From NCBI GenBank assembly GCA_900754795.1, contig CAAEEA010000056.1, forward strand, positions 1 to 27,085: a stretch of 27,085 bases of DNA, written 5' to 3'. This document shows, in pieces, positions 1-7,596 of this stretch (within the stretch, counting starts at the first letter, position 1; every line of letters starts with the position of its first letter). The notes below the pieces were generated by a model that had not been told where the DNA came from, searched no databases, and was given only the letters and a program-made list of their open reading frames with translations. A program made the position numbers and the translations under genes. Origin of the DNA: Clostridia bacterium. GTDB lineage: Bacteria; Bacillota; Clostridia; Peptostreptococcales; Anaerovoracaceae.

Positions 1-1
1 A

Positions 2-466
2 AACTCTGAGACGGCAGCGGCGCCTGTCGCGCCGGCGAAAAAATTACCGGAGGAATCGGCTCCCGCTGTTTCACATTCAGCCGCGCCGTCCGTTTCTTCG
101 CCGGCAAGGACTTCTGACGCCTCGGAGGAGGAAAATATAAAACTCTGGCACGAGATATTTGAAGAGGGCGAGGACGCTGCCGGAAGTTTCAATCTCATAA
201 GGAGCGGCACTGCTCTCGAACATGTGGGCAAAGAAACTTTTACGGTGTCCACGGTCAGCAGTTTTACCAAAAGGTTTACGGAACAGAAAAGACAGGAACT
301 TGAAGAGATGATGTCAAGACGCCTTGGCAGACCGATGAGGCTCATATGCGAGCTCAGGACGGACGAAGCGGCGGCGGAAGAGAAGAAAGCCGAGAAGGAT
401 GAACAGACCGCCAGGATAGCCGAAAAGGCAAAAGACATCCTCGGAATTGACATAGAAATAGAATAA
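2..466 (+). CDS. dnaX: DNA polymerase III gamma/tau subunit, C-terminal part (partial)
   Basis: The open frame enters from the left edge and ends with TAA at 464–466, giving about 154 residues. It begins with a low-complexity Ala/Pro/Ser/Glu-rich linker. A small folded C-terminal part follows, including LWHEIFEEGED and a stretch resembling the end of bacterial tau subunits. The ATPase clamp-loader domains lie outside the window. DnaX loads the sliding clamp and holds the replisome together in the cytoplasm. The identification rests more on position than on sequence: ybaB and recR follow directly, which is the classical dnaX-ybaB-recR order. The linker and tail alone are poorly conserved. Confidence 0.82.
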   Translation, partial: NSETAAAPVAPAKKLPEESAPAVSHSAAPSVSSPARTSDASEEENIKLWHEIFEEGEDAAGSFNLIRSGTALEHVGKETFTVSTVSSFTKRFTEQKRQELEEMMSRRLGRPMRLICELRTDEAAAEEKKAEKDEQTARIAEKAKDILGIDIEIE

Positions 467-510
467 GATCAGCGGCGGTCATGGCGACCGCCGGCATAAA
501 GGAGGAGAAC

Positions 511-861
511 ATGGGAAAAGGAATGAGAGCAGGCAAGAAACCTTCCGGAGGGGGAGGAGGTATGCAAAAGCAGCTTCAGCAGATGCAGGCCATGCAGAGA
601 AAAATGGAAATGATCCAGGCTGAGATAGAAGAAAAAGAGGTTACAGCCACGGCAGGCGGAGGAGCCGTAACCGTCACCGTCAGCGGCAAGAAAGAGGTGA
701 CGGCTCTGGAGCTGAAACCGGAAGTTGTAGATCCCGAAGACATCGAAATGCTTCAGGATCTCATCATCGTCGCCGTAAACGAAGGCCTGAGACAGATAGA
801 AGAAATCTCCAACACCGAGATGAGCAAGCTTACCGGCGGACTGGGCATACCGGGACTGTAG
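511..861 (+). CDS. YbaB/EbfC family nucleoid-associated protein
   Basis: This 116-residue protein is a small dimeric DNA-binding protein of the YbaB/EbfC family, which coats and bends nucleoid DNA. I chose ATG 511 because AAAGGAGG (498–505) precedes it by five bases. The frame is also open from ATG 481, but that start has no ribosome-binding site. The N-terminus is Gly/Lys-rich and is followed by a Gln/Met-rich amphipathic helix (KQLQQMQAMQRKMEMIQAEI), then the beta-rich core with TVTVSGKKEV and a helical C-terminus containing MSKLTGGL, all typical of the family. It lies 44 bases after dnaX and 4 bases before recR, so the three are probably co-transcribed. Family assignment is firm; its precise cellular role is only known in outline. 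Confidence 0.93.
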   Translation: MGKGMRAGKKPSGGGGGMQKQLQQMQAMQRKMEMIQAEIEEKEVTATAGGGAVTVTVSGKKEVTALELKPEVVDPEDIEMLQDLIIVAVNEGLRQIEEISNTEMSKLTGGLGIPGL

Positions 862-865
862 AACC

Positions 866-1465
866 ATGAGACAGTATCCCAAACCCCTTGCAAAGCTCAT
901 AGGCGAGCTTGCCAGACTGCCGGGTATCGGTTACAAGACGGCTCAGAGACTGGCTTTTCATATTCTGTCCTTAGAGGACGGCGAAGCCGCCGCCCTTGCC
1001 GACGCCATAACTGAGGCAAAACGTGAAATGAGGTATTGCAGCGTATGCGGCAATCTGACAGATCAGGATCCCTGTGTAATATGCGCCGATACCGCAAGAC
1101 GCGATGATGTGATCTGCGTGGTGGAAAGTCCAAAAGATGTGGCCGCCATGGAAAGAATCAGAGAATTCAACGGACGCTATCACGTACTTCACGGCGTGAT
1201 TTCTCCGATGGAAGGCGTCGGACCTGAAGACATAAACCTGAAATCTCTCATAACAAGACTGCAGAGCAGTAACGTTAAAGAGCTGATAATCGCGACTAAC
1301 CCGAATATAGAAGGAGAGGCGACCGCGATGTACATAGCCAGGCTGATAAAACCGGCCGGCATCAAAGTCACAAGGATCGCGCACGGGCTTCCTGTAGGCG
1401 GCGATCTGGAATACGCCGACGAGGTGACTCTGCTGAAAGCCATGGAAGGACGCAGAGAACTGTGA
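866..1465 (+). CDS. recR: Recombination protein RecR
   Basis: This 199-residue protein has the normal RecR length. RecR forms a ring clamp that works with RecO and RecF to load RecA at single-strand gaps. Visible parts in order are a helix-hairpin-helix near residues 18–28 (LPGIGYKTAQR), a four-cysteine zinc finger (Cys58, Cys61, Cys70, Cys73) and a Toprim domain starting about residue 82 (VICVVESPKD). The C-terminus contains the conserved run IAHGLPVGGDLEYAD. The gene starts four bases after the ybaB stop, so it is probably translated from the same message. A strong bidirectional terminator follows at 1486–1510, separating it from the oppositely oriented DUF2508 gene. Confidence 0.97.
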   Translation: MRQYPKPLAKLIGELARLPGIGYKTAQRLAFHILSLEDGEAAALADAITEAKREMRYCSVCGNLTDQDPCVICADTARRDDVICVVESPKDVAAMERIREFNGRYHVLHGVISPMEGVGPEDINLKSLITRLQSSNVKELIIATNPNIEGEATAMYIARLIKPAGIKVTRIAHGLPVGGDLEYADEVTLLKAMEGRREL

Positions 1466-1485
1466 GACTGAGTAAAAGACATTTT

Positions 1486-1510
1486 AAAACCGGCTTTTCA
1501 GCCGGTTTTT
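1486..1510. terminator. Bidirectional intrinsic terminator between recR and the DUF2508 gene
   Basis: A perfect 10-bp inverted repeat, AAAACCGGCT (1486–1495) and AGCCGGTTTT (1500–1509), encloses a TTTC loop. The plus-strand arm ends in five Ts, and the minus-strand arm ends in TTTT. It can therefore stop transcription arriving from both convergent genes. It touches the stop codon of the DUF2508 gene. Confidence 0.88.
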
Positions 1511-1791
1511 CACAGAGACAGTCCTTTTTCTTTCGCAAGCTTCAGAAGATAAGAATACCTCGCTCTTGCCGCCAGCAGATTGTATGACGCGTAATCGACG
1601 GCCTTGTCGTCGGTGAGTTCGTTAAAAGTCTGTACGGCCAGTTCGAGGTCACAGCGCGCCCTGTCTAAGGATGTGTAGAGCTGATCATCTTCAGTCCATC
1701 CCGCTTTAAGGGCGTTAGAACCGCGGGCTTTTTCCGTAACGGGGAGCTGACCTTTAAAAAACTTCTCTTTAAAAGACATGGACAAAATCAT
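1510..1791 (-). CDS. DUF2508 (YaaL-like) family protein, inverted
   Basis: This is a small soluble helical protein of about 93 residues. The C-terminal half contains the family-like pattern of an acidic helix followed by VDYASYNLLAARARYSYLLKLAKE, which in DUF2508/YaaL proteins reads similarly as a ‘DYAxYxLxAAxxRYxxLLxxAK’ block (my paraphrase of the family). The function is unknown. Possible starts are GTG 1794, ATG 1791 and ATG 1779. AAAGG at 1799–1803 favours 1791. In Bacillus and many Clostridia this gene sits between recR and bofA on the same strand. Here it sits in the expected place but points the other way. Sequence similarity is recognisable but modest. Confidence 0.75.
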   Translation of the reverse strand: MILSMSFKEKFFKGQLPVTEKARGSNALKAGWTEDDQLYTSLDRARCDLELAVQTFNELTDDKAVDYASYNLLAARARYSYLLKLAKEKGLSL

Positions 1792-1865
1792 CACACCTTT
1801 CGAGGTTATTTGATTCTATTTTATTCCAAAAGGACATATTTTATACAGGAGACAGGGGGTAAGAA

Positions 1866-2123
1866 ATGGGTTTAGATATTGGAATATTCCTCACCTATGT
1901 GGGAGTAATACTTTTGATTTTTATTTTCGGACGTCTGTTTGTAGTACCGCTGAAAGTGCTGCTCAAACTCGCGCTGAACAGCCTTCTGGGCGGGATCGCC
2001 ATACTTGTCATTAACTGGATAGGAGCGGGGTTTGACCTGTTTATACCGCTGAATATGCTGAACGCGGTTATCGTGGGCATACTCGGTCTGCCGGGAGCGA
2101 TCCTGCTGATGATACTGAACTGA
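1866..2123 (+). CDS. bofA: BofA-family membrane protein (sigma-K processing regulator type)
   Basis: This is an 85-residue hydrophobic protein with two to three membrane segments, roughly residues 5–30, 36–52 and 62–84. The pattern LLKLALNSLLGGIAILVINWIG and the ending LGLPGAILLMIL are typical of BofA-type proteins (the first run is split across helices 1 and 2). In Bacillus, BofA holds the SpoIVFB protease inactive in the forespore membrane and so delays pro-sigma-K processing. Whether that role applies here is inferred from family membership. AGGGGGT at 1854–1860 is a good ribosome-binding site. Position downstream of recR and the DUF2508 gene matches the conserved order. Confidence 0.85.
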   Translation: MGLDIGIFLTYVGVILLIFIFGRLFVVPLKVLLKLALNSLLGGIAILVINWIGAGFDLFIPLNMLNAVIVGILGLPGAILLMILN

Positions 2124-2143
2124 ATAACGGAATGAGCATAACA

Positions 2144-2170
2144 AAAATCCCGGCCGCCGGCCGGGATTTT
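2144..2170. terminator. Bidirectional intrinsic terminator between bofA and arginase
   Basis: A perfect 12-bp inverted repeat, AAAATCCCGGCC (2144–2155) and GGCCGGGATTTT (2159–2170), has a three-base spacer. A-rich and T-rich ends lie on both sides. It lies between two convergent genes and would serve both. Confidence 0.9.
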
Positions 2171-2185
2171 GCCGTATTAAGGTAT

Positions 2186-3073
2186 TTAATATACTACTTT
2201 TCCGAGCATGGACAGTATAAGCTCCATGGCGAGCTCTCCGGTCTTGTTCCTGATGTCGAGCATAGGGTTGACTTCGACCATGTCAAAAGCGATGACTTTG
2301 TTGCTGGCGCAGAGAGTCTCTACAAGGTAAAACGCTTCTCTGAGGGTAAGACCGCTGTGCACGATGGTACCGGTGCCGGGAGCGGATTCAGGAGTGATCG
2401 AGTCGATGTCAAAGCTTACGTGAATACCTTCTGTGCCGTCAGAGGCGATCTGTATGGCTTTTTCAATAACAGCGGGCATACCAAGACGGTCAATGTCGGC
2501 GATGGAAAATACCGTAACTCCGTGTTCTTTCATCCTGATACGTTCACCCGGGTCAATGTCCCGCCCGGCGATCTGTACGCAGTGAGCTGTATCTACGTAT
2601 ACGGGGTCCTGACCGAAATCAACCATGATGTCGGGACCCGCCCCGCATACTGCGGAAAACGGCATACCGTGCATATTGCCCGAAGGCGTGGATTCTTCAT
2701 TATTCCAGTCGCCGTGAGCGTCGACCCAGATGACGCCGATATTTTTAAAATGTTTGGCGGTGGCAGAGATACTTCCGGCGGCTATGCTGTGATCACCGCC
2801 GAGAACAATTGGGAAATTCCCGTTTTTATGAGAATCCAGAACTTCCTCAAACAATTTTTTATTTATGTGATTTACCTGCTCGTAAAATCTGAGCTTTTCG
2901 GAAGTTTTTCCGGTCTGAGGAGGAATCAGATCTCCCTTGTCGTTACATTCCATTCCCAGGTCTTTTATTCCGGCGGTCAGTCCCGCGAATCTTATGGCGG
3001 CGGGACCCATGTTAACGCCTCTTGTTCCCGCTCCAAAGTCCATCTGTACGCCGATCAGATCAATTTTTTTCAT
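2186..3073 (-). CDS. rocF: Arginase
   Basis: This 295-residue protein belongs to the ureohydrolase superfamily and most probably hydrolyses L-arginine to ornithine and urea with a two-manganese centre. Metal ligands are visible: His95 in GGDHS, Asp118, His120 and Asp122 in DAHGDWN, and Asp222 and Asp224 in SFDID. The SGNMHGMPF segment (residues 131–139) and the DMVEVNPMLD motif near residue 265 favour arginase over agmatinase. The start is supported by AGAAGGAGAAG upstream. The gene follows the ybaK-type and yitT genes on the same strand with a 56-base gap and may share their transcript. The minus-strand terminator at 2144–2170 ends the unit. Substrate preference within the superfamily is an inference. 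Confidence 0.9.
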   Translation of the reverse strand: MKKIDLIGVQMDFGAGTRGVNMGPAAIRFAGLTAGIKDLGMECNDKGDLIPPQTGKTSEKLRFYEQVNHINKKLFEEVLDSHKNGNFPIVLGGDHSIAAGSISATAKHFKNIGVIWVDAHGDWNNEESTPSGNMHGMPFSAVCGAGPDIMVDFGQDPVYVDTAHCVQIAGRDIDPGERIRMKEHGVTVFSIADIDRLGMPAVIEKAIQIASDGTEGIHVSFDIDSITPESAPGTGTIVHSGLTLREAFYLVETLCASNKVIAFDMVEVNPMLDIRNKTGELAMELILSMLGKVVY

Positions 3074-3129
3074 ACTTCGCTTCTCCTTCTCTTAATACAT
3101 CTTCAAAAATTGGGCTATAGCTTCAGCCG

Positions 3130-3999
3130 TTAGTATGGCCGTTTATAGAATTTGCCATTCACCTGCTCGGTATTTATGACATTGATAAACGCTTTGGGGT
3201 CGACTTTTTTTATTTCCGAGATCACCTGATCCACATGCTCTCTGCCGATGACGGAATACAGGATATGACGCGGAGAACCTTCAAAACAGCCCGTGCCGTC
3301 GATGAGGGTGGCGTCATGGTGAGTGATTCTGCGGATGATGGCGTAAACAGCGTCAGGCACCGAGGTGATGATAAACATCGTATCTTTCTGGTAGCGCTTG
3401 AAAAGCAGCTGGATTATCTGAGTATTTACGTACTGGTATATTATGGAGTAAAGCGCGCGGTCAAATCCGAACAGCACGCCGGCGGTCACAAGTACGACGA
3501 TGTTTCCCATAAGTATGTATGACCAGGCGTCGACACCTTTTTTCTCGGAAAAGAATATGGAAATAAAATCCGTTCCTCCTCCGCTTGCTCCGTTGATCAG
3601 ACATATGCTCATGCAGGCTCCGTTGATTATGCCGCCGAAAATACTGATGAGCAGAGTGTCATAAGTAATAGTGACCGAAGGAAAGACGTCGGTCAGAAGT
3701 CCCGAAAGGACGACCACATAAAACGAATAAAAGGTAAATCGCTTGCTTATATATTTGACGCCGAGATATGCCGGTACGAGGTTTAGCGGCAGGTAGACGG
3801 CCGAATAAGGCAGGCTGATGTCAAAAAACCTCGCGCAGGTCTCCTGTATGAGAATCGTCACGCCGCTGAAGCCGCCCGGGAAAAGTCCTCCGGTTTCAAC
3901 GAAACTTTTCAGGTTAAAGGCGATCACCGCCGAAGCGACAGTCAGACAGAATATTGTCCTGACTTCTCTTTTTACTGTGTTTCTGTTTTGCTCTGTCAT
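3130..3999 (-). CDS. YitT family membrane protein
   Basis: This 289-residue protein has five to six predicted membrane helices in its first 200 residues and a soluble C-terminal DUF2179 domain from about residue 205. Family motifs are visible: LFPGGFSG at residues 39–46 and NGASGGGTDF at 136–145. This two-domain layout and length are standard for YitT/YqfU/YpjC proteins, whose transported substrate, if any, is not established. The start lacks a well-spaced ribosome-binding site: GGAGG lies 16 bases upstream inside the end of the preceding gene, and an in-frame TAA blocks any earlier start. Translation coupled to the gene at 4009–4512, only nine bases upstream, is therefore likely. Confidence 0.9.
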   Translation of the reverse strand: MTEQNRNTVKREVRTIFCLTVASAVIAFNLKSFVETGGLFPGGFSGVTILIQETCARFFDISLPYSAVYLPLNLVPAYLGVKYISKRFTFYSFYVVVLSGLLTDVFPSVTITYDTLLISIFGGIINGACMSICLINGASGGGTDFISIFFSEKKGVDAWSYILMGNIVVLVTAGVLFGFDRALYSIIYQYVNTQIIQLLFKRYQKDTMFIITSVPDAVYAIIRRITHHDATLIDGTGCFEGSPRHILYSVIGREHVDQVISEIKKVDPKAFINVINTEQVNGKFYKRPY

Positions 4000-4008
4000 T
4001 TCAGATCT

Positions 4009-4512
4009 TTATTTTCCTCCGGACGGCGTCTGATCCTGCGCCGGTATTTTGCATACGTCTATCCATCCGGCAGCGCGGGAATATTTAAAAAGTTCGTCAC
4101 ATGTGAGTTCTATGGCGCTGTTTGAACTTCCGCAGGCGGGAAAAACGGTTTCAAATCTTTTCATGGATACGTCGCAGTAAACTCTGACTTTTTCATTTTC
4201 GATGCCAAAGGCGCATACGCCCCCGACAGCGTGACCTGTAAACTCAAGCACTTCGTCGGCCGAAAGCATCCTGGCCTTCTGATTGAAAGTATCTTTGAAC
4301 TTGCGGTTATCTATCTTAGTGTCTCCGGCGGTCTGGACGAGGATACAGCCGTCTTCTCCATCCTTAAATGAAAGAGTTTTGCATATCCGCGCGCCTTCAA
4401 CGCCGACAGCCTGGGCGGCCAGATCGACAGTCGCGCTGGAAACATCGAATTCCATTATTTTGCCGTCCATATCAAATTGTTTAAAATAATCCCTTACTTT
4501 TTCAATAGACAT
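4009..4512 (-). CDS. YbaK/EbsC-type aminoacyl-tRNA deacylase
   Basis: This 167-residue protein is a stand-alone member of the YbaK/ProX editing-domain family, which hydrolyses mischarged aminoacyl-tRNAs such as Cys-tRNA(Pro). Lys45 (in ICKTLSF) matches the family's conserved lysine, and GHAVGGVCAFG at residues 93–103 matches the conserved ‘GGVxPFG’ loop. The C-terminal part FPACGSSNSAIELT is also typical. The exact tRNA it edits cannot be read from the sequence. It is the first gene of a probable minus-strand unit that continues into yitT and arginase. The 166-base region upstream separates it from the divergent transporter gene. Confidence 0.88.
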   Translation of the reverse strand: MSIEKVRDYFKQFDMDGKIMEFDVSSATVDLAAQAVGVEGARICKTLSFKDGEDGCILVQTAGDTKIDNRKFKDTFNQKARMLSADEVLEFTGHAVGGVCAFGIENEKVRVYCDVSMKRFETVFPACGSSNSAIELTCDELFKYSRAAGWIDVCKIPAQDQTPSGGK

Positions 4513-4598
4513 ATGGTACCTCGCTTATGAATTTCATTCAAAAAAAATTATAACATACTTGTAACAGTGGATAAACCGGTTTTATAAAAAAATTAAGA

Positions 4599-4627
4599 TT
4601 GACAACAGCTTCATATTTTGCTAAAGT
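4599..4627 (+). promoter_or_regulatory. Probable sigma-A promoter for the NSS transporter gene
   Basis: TTGACA (4599–4604) is followed after 17 bases by TAAAGT (4622–4627). A better −10 match, TATAAT at 4631–4636, lies 26 bases from that −35 box, which is too far for a standard promoter, so it may act alone or with a weak −35. Either choice would give a leader of about 40 bases before the start codon. Confidence 0.5.
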
Positions 4628-4678
4628 CTTTATAATACTATCGAAATGTGTAGATTCAACAAAAAGGAGGGAAAAAAT

Positions 4679-6085
4679 ATGGAGCAAAACAACAAATCCG
4701 AGCACAAAGGCCAGTTTAAATCCGGATTCGGTTTCCTGATGACAGCCATCGGCTCAGCCGTAGGACTGGGAAACCTCTGGGGATTTCCGTATAAAATGGG
4801 AGCAAACGGAGGATTCGGGTTCCTGCTTCTGTATCTCGTGCTGGTAATATTCGTAGGATACGTTATCATGATGACAGAGCTGGCGCTGGGAAGAAGGACC
4901 GGAAAGGGAATAGTCGGGGCTTATGAGACTATTTCCAAAAAATACGCTTTTATCGGCTGGATGGGCGCGGCCGCGCCGTGGCTTATCCTTTCGTTTTATT
5001 CCATGCTTGGAGGATACTGTATCAAATACGCCATTGCCAATCTGGGCGATCTGTTCGGAGCAGGCTGGGGCGTGGGAGGCGAAGACAGCGCGCAGTATTT
5101 CAGCGTTTTCACCACCGACATGGTACAGACAGTAATATTCTCACTGATCTTTGTATTCCTTACGGTGATCATAGTAAGAGGAGGAGTATCGGAAGGAATA
5201 GAAAGATTTAATACCATAGCCATGCCGTCGCTTTTCGTGATGCTGCTGATAGTAATCATAAGAAGCGTTACTCTGCCGGGAGCGGCCGAAGGGCTGGCGT
5301 TCATGTTCAAGCCTGACTGGTCGGCCTTTGAAGGCACAGGCTGGATAACGGTACTTTCGGTAGCCGGCGGGCAGATGTTTTTCTCTCTGTCTCTTGGAAT
5401 GTCCGTAATGATAGCTTACGGTTCCTATCTGCCTAAGGAACAGAATCTTGAAAGAAACGCTCTGACCATTCCTCTGGCAGATACCACTGTAGCGATCATG
5501 GCCGGTCTTGCGACTCTGCCGGCGGTATTCGCTTACGGTCTTGAACCTTCTCAGGGACCGGGAATGTTATATGTAACCCTGCAGGCTGTATTCACCAACA
5601 TGGGCAGCCTCGGCGGACTGTTTGGATTCCTTTTCTACGCTCTGGTCTTCATAGCCGCGATTACCTCGTCTATTTCTCTGCTCGAAGGTATAAGCGCCGT
5701 CGCGATGGACAGAGCCATAGAAAAAGGCAAAAAGCCGAACAGAAAGAAAATCGTGCTGCTTTTCGGTATATCCGTTGCGATCACATCTTCCCTTGTATCC
5801 ATGGACGGTCTGGGAGCAAACGGGTTCCCTCAGTTCTTCGGACAGAGCACATGGCTTGACGCCATAGACCTGATAGCAGAAGGCATACTCATGCCGCTGG
5901 GAGCATGTTACTGCGCCATAGTAATTCCGACCTCGTGGGTAGATGAGGAAGTCACACTCAACGGCGCTAAATTCAGAACCAAAGGGTTCTATGACTTCTG
6001 TATCAAGTTTGTAGCTCCTATAATGATGGTAATGATACTTCTCGGACAGATAGATACATTCTTCGGCATAGGAATGTTCAGCTGA
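4679..6085 (+). CDS. Sodium-dependent transporter, NSS (SNF) family
   Basis: This 468-residue membrane protein has 11 to 12 helices. NSS carriers (LeuT, MhsT, TnaT type) use a sodium gradient to import amino acids. The N-terminal signature GSAVGLGNLWGFPY (residues 25–38) identifies the family. At residue 35 a glycine stands where LeuT-type transporters carry the arginine of the outer gate. I start at ATG 4679 because AAGGAGG (4664–4670) lies eight bases upstream; the frame is open further upstream but without a ribosome-binding site. The gene stands alone, with a likely promoter at 4599 and possible terminator hairpins after the stop. The substrate is not deducible; an amino acid is the family norm. 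Confidence 0.93.
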   Translation: MEQNNKSEHKGQFKSGFGFLMTAIGSAVGLGNLWGFPYKMGANGGFGFLLLYLVLVIFVGYVIMMTELALGRRTGKGIVGAYETISKKYAFIGWMGAAAPWLILSFYSMLGGYCIKYAIANLGDLFGAGWGVGGEDSAQYFSVFTTDMVQTVIFSLIFVFLTVIIVRGGVSEGIERFNTIAMPSLFVMLLIVIIRSVTLPGAAEGLAFMFKPDWSAFEGTGWITVLSVAGGQMFFSLSLGMSVMIAYGSYLPKEQNLERNALTIPLADTTVAIMAGLATLPAVFAYGLEPSQGPGMLYVTLQAVFTNMGSLGGLFGFLFYALVFIAAITSSISLLEGISAVAMDRAIEKGKKPNRKKIVLLFGISVAITSSLVSMDGLGANGFPQFFGQSTWLDAIDLIAEGILMPLGACYCAIVIPTSWVDEEVTLNGAKFRTKGFYDFCIKFVAPIMMVMILLGQIDTFFGIGMFS

Positions 6086-6108
6086 TCCGGACAAAAAAAT
6101 CTGTTTGC

Positions 6109-6141
6109 CGGCACAAAAAATCTTGATTTTTTTTCCGCCGG
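6109..6141 (+). terminator. Possible terminator after the NSS transporter gene
   Basis: CCGGC (6109–6113) can pair with GCCGG (6137–6141), enclosing AAAAAATC (6115–6122) and GATTTTTT (6125–6132), which also pair. The structure is AT-rich inside and has no U-tract after the outer stem, so it is a weaker candidate than the hairpin at 6162. The T-run at 6126–6134 could itself be the release site for the inner stem. Confidence 0.3.
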
Positions 6142-6151
6142 GGTATAAAAT
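6123..6151 (+). promoter_or_regulatory. Probable promoter for purA
   Basis: TTGATT (6123–6128) and TAAAAT (6146–6151) are separated by exactly 17 bases. Transcription would begin near 6158, just before the hairpin at 6162–6203, so that hairpin would form the very 5' end of the message. The T-run following TTGATT is part of the spacer. Confidence 0.5.
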
Positions 6152-6161
6152 AATAAGGGCT

Positions 6162-6214
6162 CAGCCAAGGAGACTTAGCGGGACACGCTAAACCCCTTGG
6201 CTGTTTCTGTTTTT
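6162..6214 (+). terminator. Two-tier hairpin with U-tract upstream of purA (terminator or attenuator)
   Basis: The outer stem CAGCCAAGG (6162–6170) pairs with CCTTGGCTG (6195–6203). An inner stem TAGCG (6176–6180) pairs with CGCTA (6186–6190) around a GGACA loop. TTTCTGTTTTT follows at 6204–6214. This is a good intrinsic terminator. If the promoter at 6123 is real, it lies within the purA leader and would act as an attenuator. Otherwise it simply ends the transporter transcript. It does not match any riboswitch aptamer I know. Confidence 0.65.
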
Positions 6215-6292
6215 GAAAAGCCCCGGGTGTGTGGATTTACAAAAGTAAGGCAAAAGTTTGCAGAACCAAAGGATACGTAAGGGGGAAGAATT

Positions 6293-7570
6293 ATGGCAAA
6301 CTGTGCAATTGTCGGTATCAACTGGGGAGATGAAGGTAAAGGCCGGATGGTCGATCTGCTGACTGAAGACTACGACGTAGTCGTTCGCTATCAGGGCGGC
6401 GGCAACGCGGGTCACACGGTCATCAACGAAAAAGGCGCTTTTGCCCTGCACCTGCTGCCTTCGGGCATTTTCAGAAAAGATACTGTAAATGTTCTCGGAA
6501 ACGGCGTGGCTCTCGATCCGGAAAATCTCTGGAAGGAGATGGAGACAGTCATGGCCCGGGGCATTGAGCTGACGCCGGATAACCTGAAAATAAGCGACAG
6601 GGCGTCTGTGCTTATGCCGTGGCACAGAGAACTTGACGAACTGGAAGAGACACGCCTCGGGAACAAAAAATTCGGCTCAACCAGACAGGGTATCGCGCCG
6701 TTTTACTCGGACAAATATCAGAAAAAGACTGTGCTTGCGGGCGAGCTGCTTTATCCTGACGAATTAAAAGACAGAATGGAGGATCTGATCGAGTGGAAAA
6801 ACCTTACCCTGACCCGGGTATACGGGGCAACAGGGTACACAATGGAAAACCTCATGGAATGGATGAAAGAATACTGCGACAAGATCAGACCGTATATATG
6901 CGACACCGGGGAGTTTCTGAAGCAGGCGCAGGCCTCAGGCAAAAGAATACTCTTTGAGGCTCAGCTCGGAGCGCTCAGAGATCTCGACTACGGCATACAT
7001 CCTTATACTACGTCTTCTAATACTCTCGCGGCATACGCGCCTGTCGGCTGCGGCTTTCCTGCCGTAAAAACAGAAAAGATAATCGGAGTCGTCAAAGCGT
7101 ACTCCACATGTGTCGGAGAAGGACCTTTTGTCGGCGAGATGTCAGGTCCTGAAGCAGACAAACTGCGCGAAGCAGGCGGGGAATACGGAGCCAAAACAGG
7201 ACGGCCGAGACGGGTGGGACCTGTTGACATAGTGGCCACACGTTACGGCGTAGAGCTCCAGGGCGCTACAGAGCTTGCGCTCACCAAACTGGACGTGCTC
7301 AGCTATATGGAAAAAATCCCCGTATGCGTCAGATATAAAGTGCACGGAGAGGAAACAGACAGGTTCCCGTTTCCGAACCTGCTTTACGGCGCGGAAGCCG
7401 TAACAGAATACATGGACGGATGGCGCTGCGACATATCTTCAGCGCGAAAGTGGGAAGACCTGCCGGAGCAGGCAAGAGCTTATGTAAGCTTCATCGAAGA
7501 GGCCGTCGGCTGTCCGATCACTTATGTGTCCGTAGGACCGGAAAGAGAAAGCATTATAATACGCCGATAA
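6293..7570 (+). CDS. purA: Adenylosuccinate synthetase
   Basis: This 425-residue protein makes adenylosuccinate from IMP, aspartate and GTP, the first committed step to AMP. The P-loop-like segment WGDEGKGR (residues 11–18) contains the catalytic Asp13. His41 in GNAGHT is the second catalytic residue. The PTTSS-like segment HPYTTSSNTLA and the later GRPRRVGPVD are family hallmarks. The usual glutamine before the tryptophan is replaced by asparagine (INWGDEG). AAGGGGGAA (6278–6286) provides the ribosome-binding site. It is followed by purB after 26 bases, so both AMP-forming enzymes are made together. A leader hairpin upstream may control the unit. Confidence 0.97.
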   Translation: MANCAIVGINWGDEGKGRMVDLLTEDYDVVVRYQGGGNAGHTVINEKGAFALHLLPSGIFRKDTVNVLGNGVALDPENLWKEMETVMARGIELTPDNLKISDRASVLMPWHRELDELEETRLGNKKFGSTRQGIAPFYSDKYQKKTVLAGELLYPDELKDRMEDLIEWKNLTLTRVYGATGYTMENLMEWMKEYCDKIRPYICDTGEFLKQAQASGKRILFEAQLGALRDLDYGIHPYTTSSNTLAAYAPVGCGFPAVKTEKIIGVVKAYSTCVGEGPFVGEMSGPEADKLREAGGEYGAKTGRPRRVGPVDIVATRYGVELQGATELALTKLDVLSYMEKIPVCVRYKVHGEETDRFPFPNLLYGAEAVTEYMDGWRCDISSARKWEDLPEQARAYVSFIEEAVGCPITYVSVGPERESIIIRR

Positions 7571-7596
7571 AGCCGGAGATGGAAAGGAGAAAACAA

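Noticed and set aside
2132..3133. Open plus-strand frame of 333 codons across the arginase gene
   Set aside because: It lies opposite a clear arginase with all metal ligands, has no ribosome-binding site, starts inside a terminator and has no recognisable domain.
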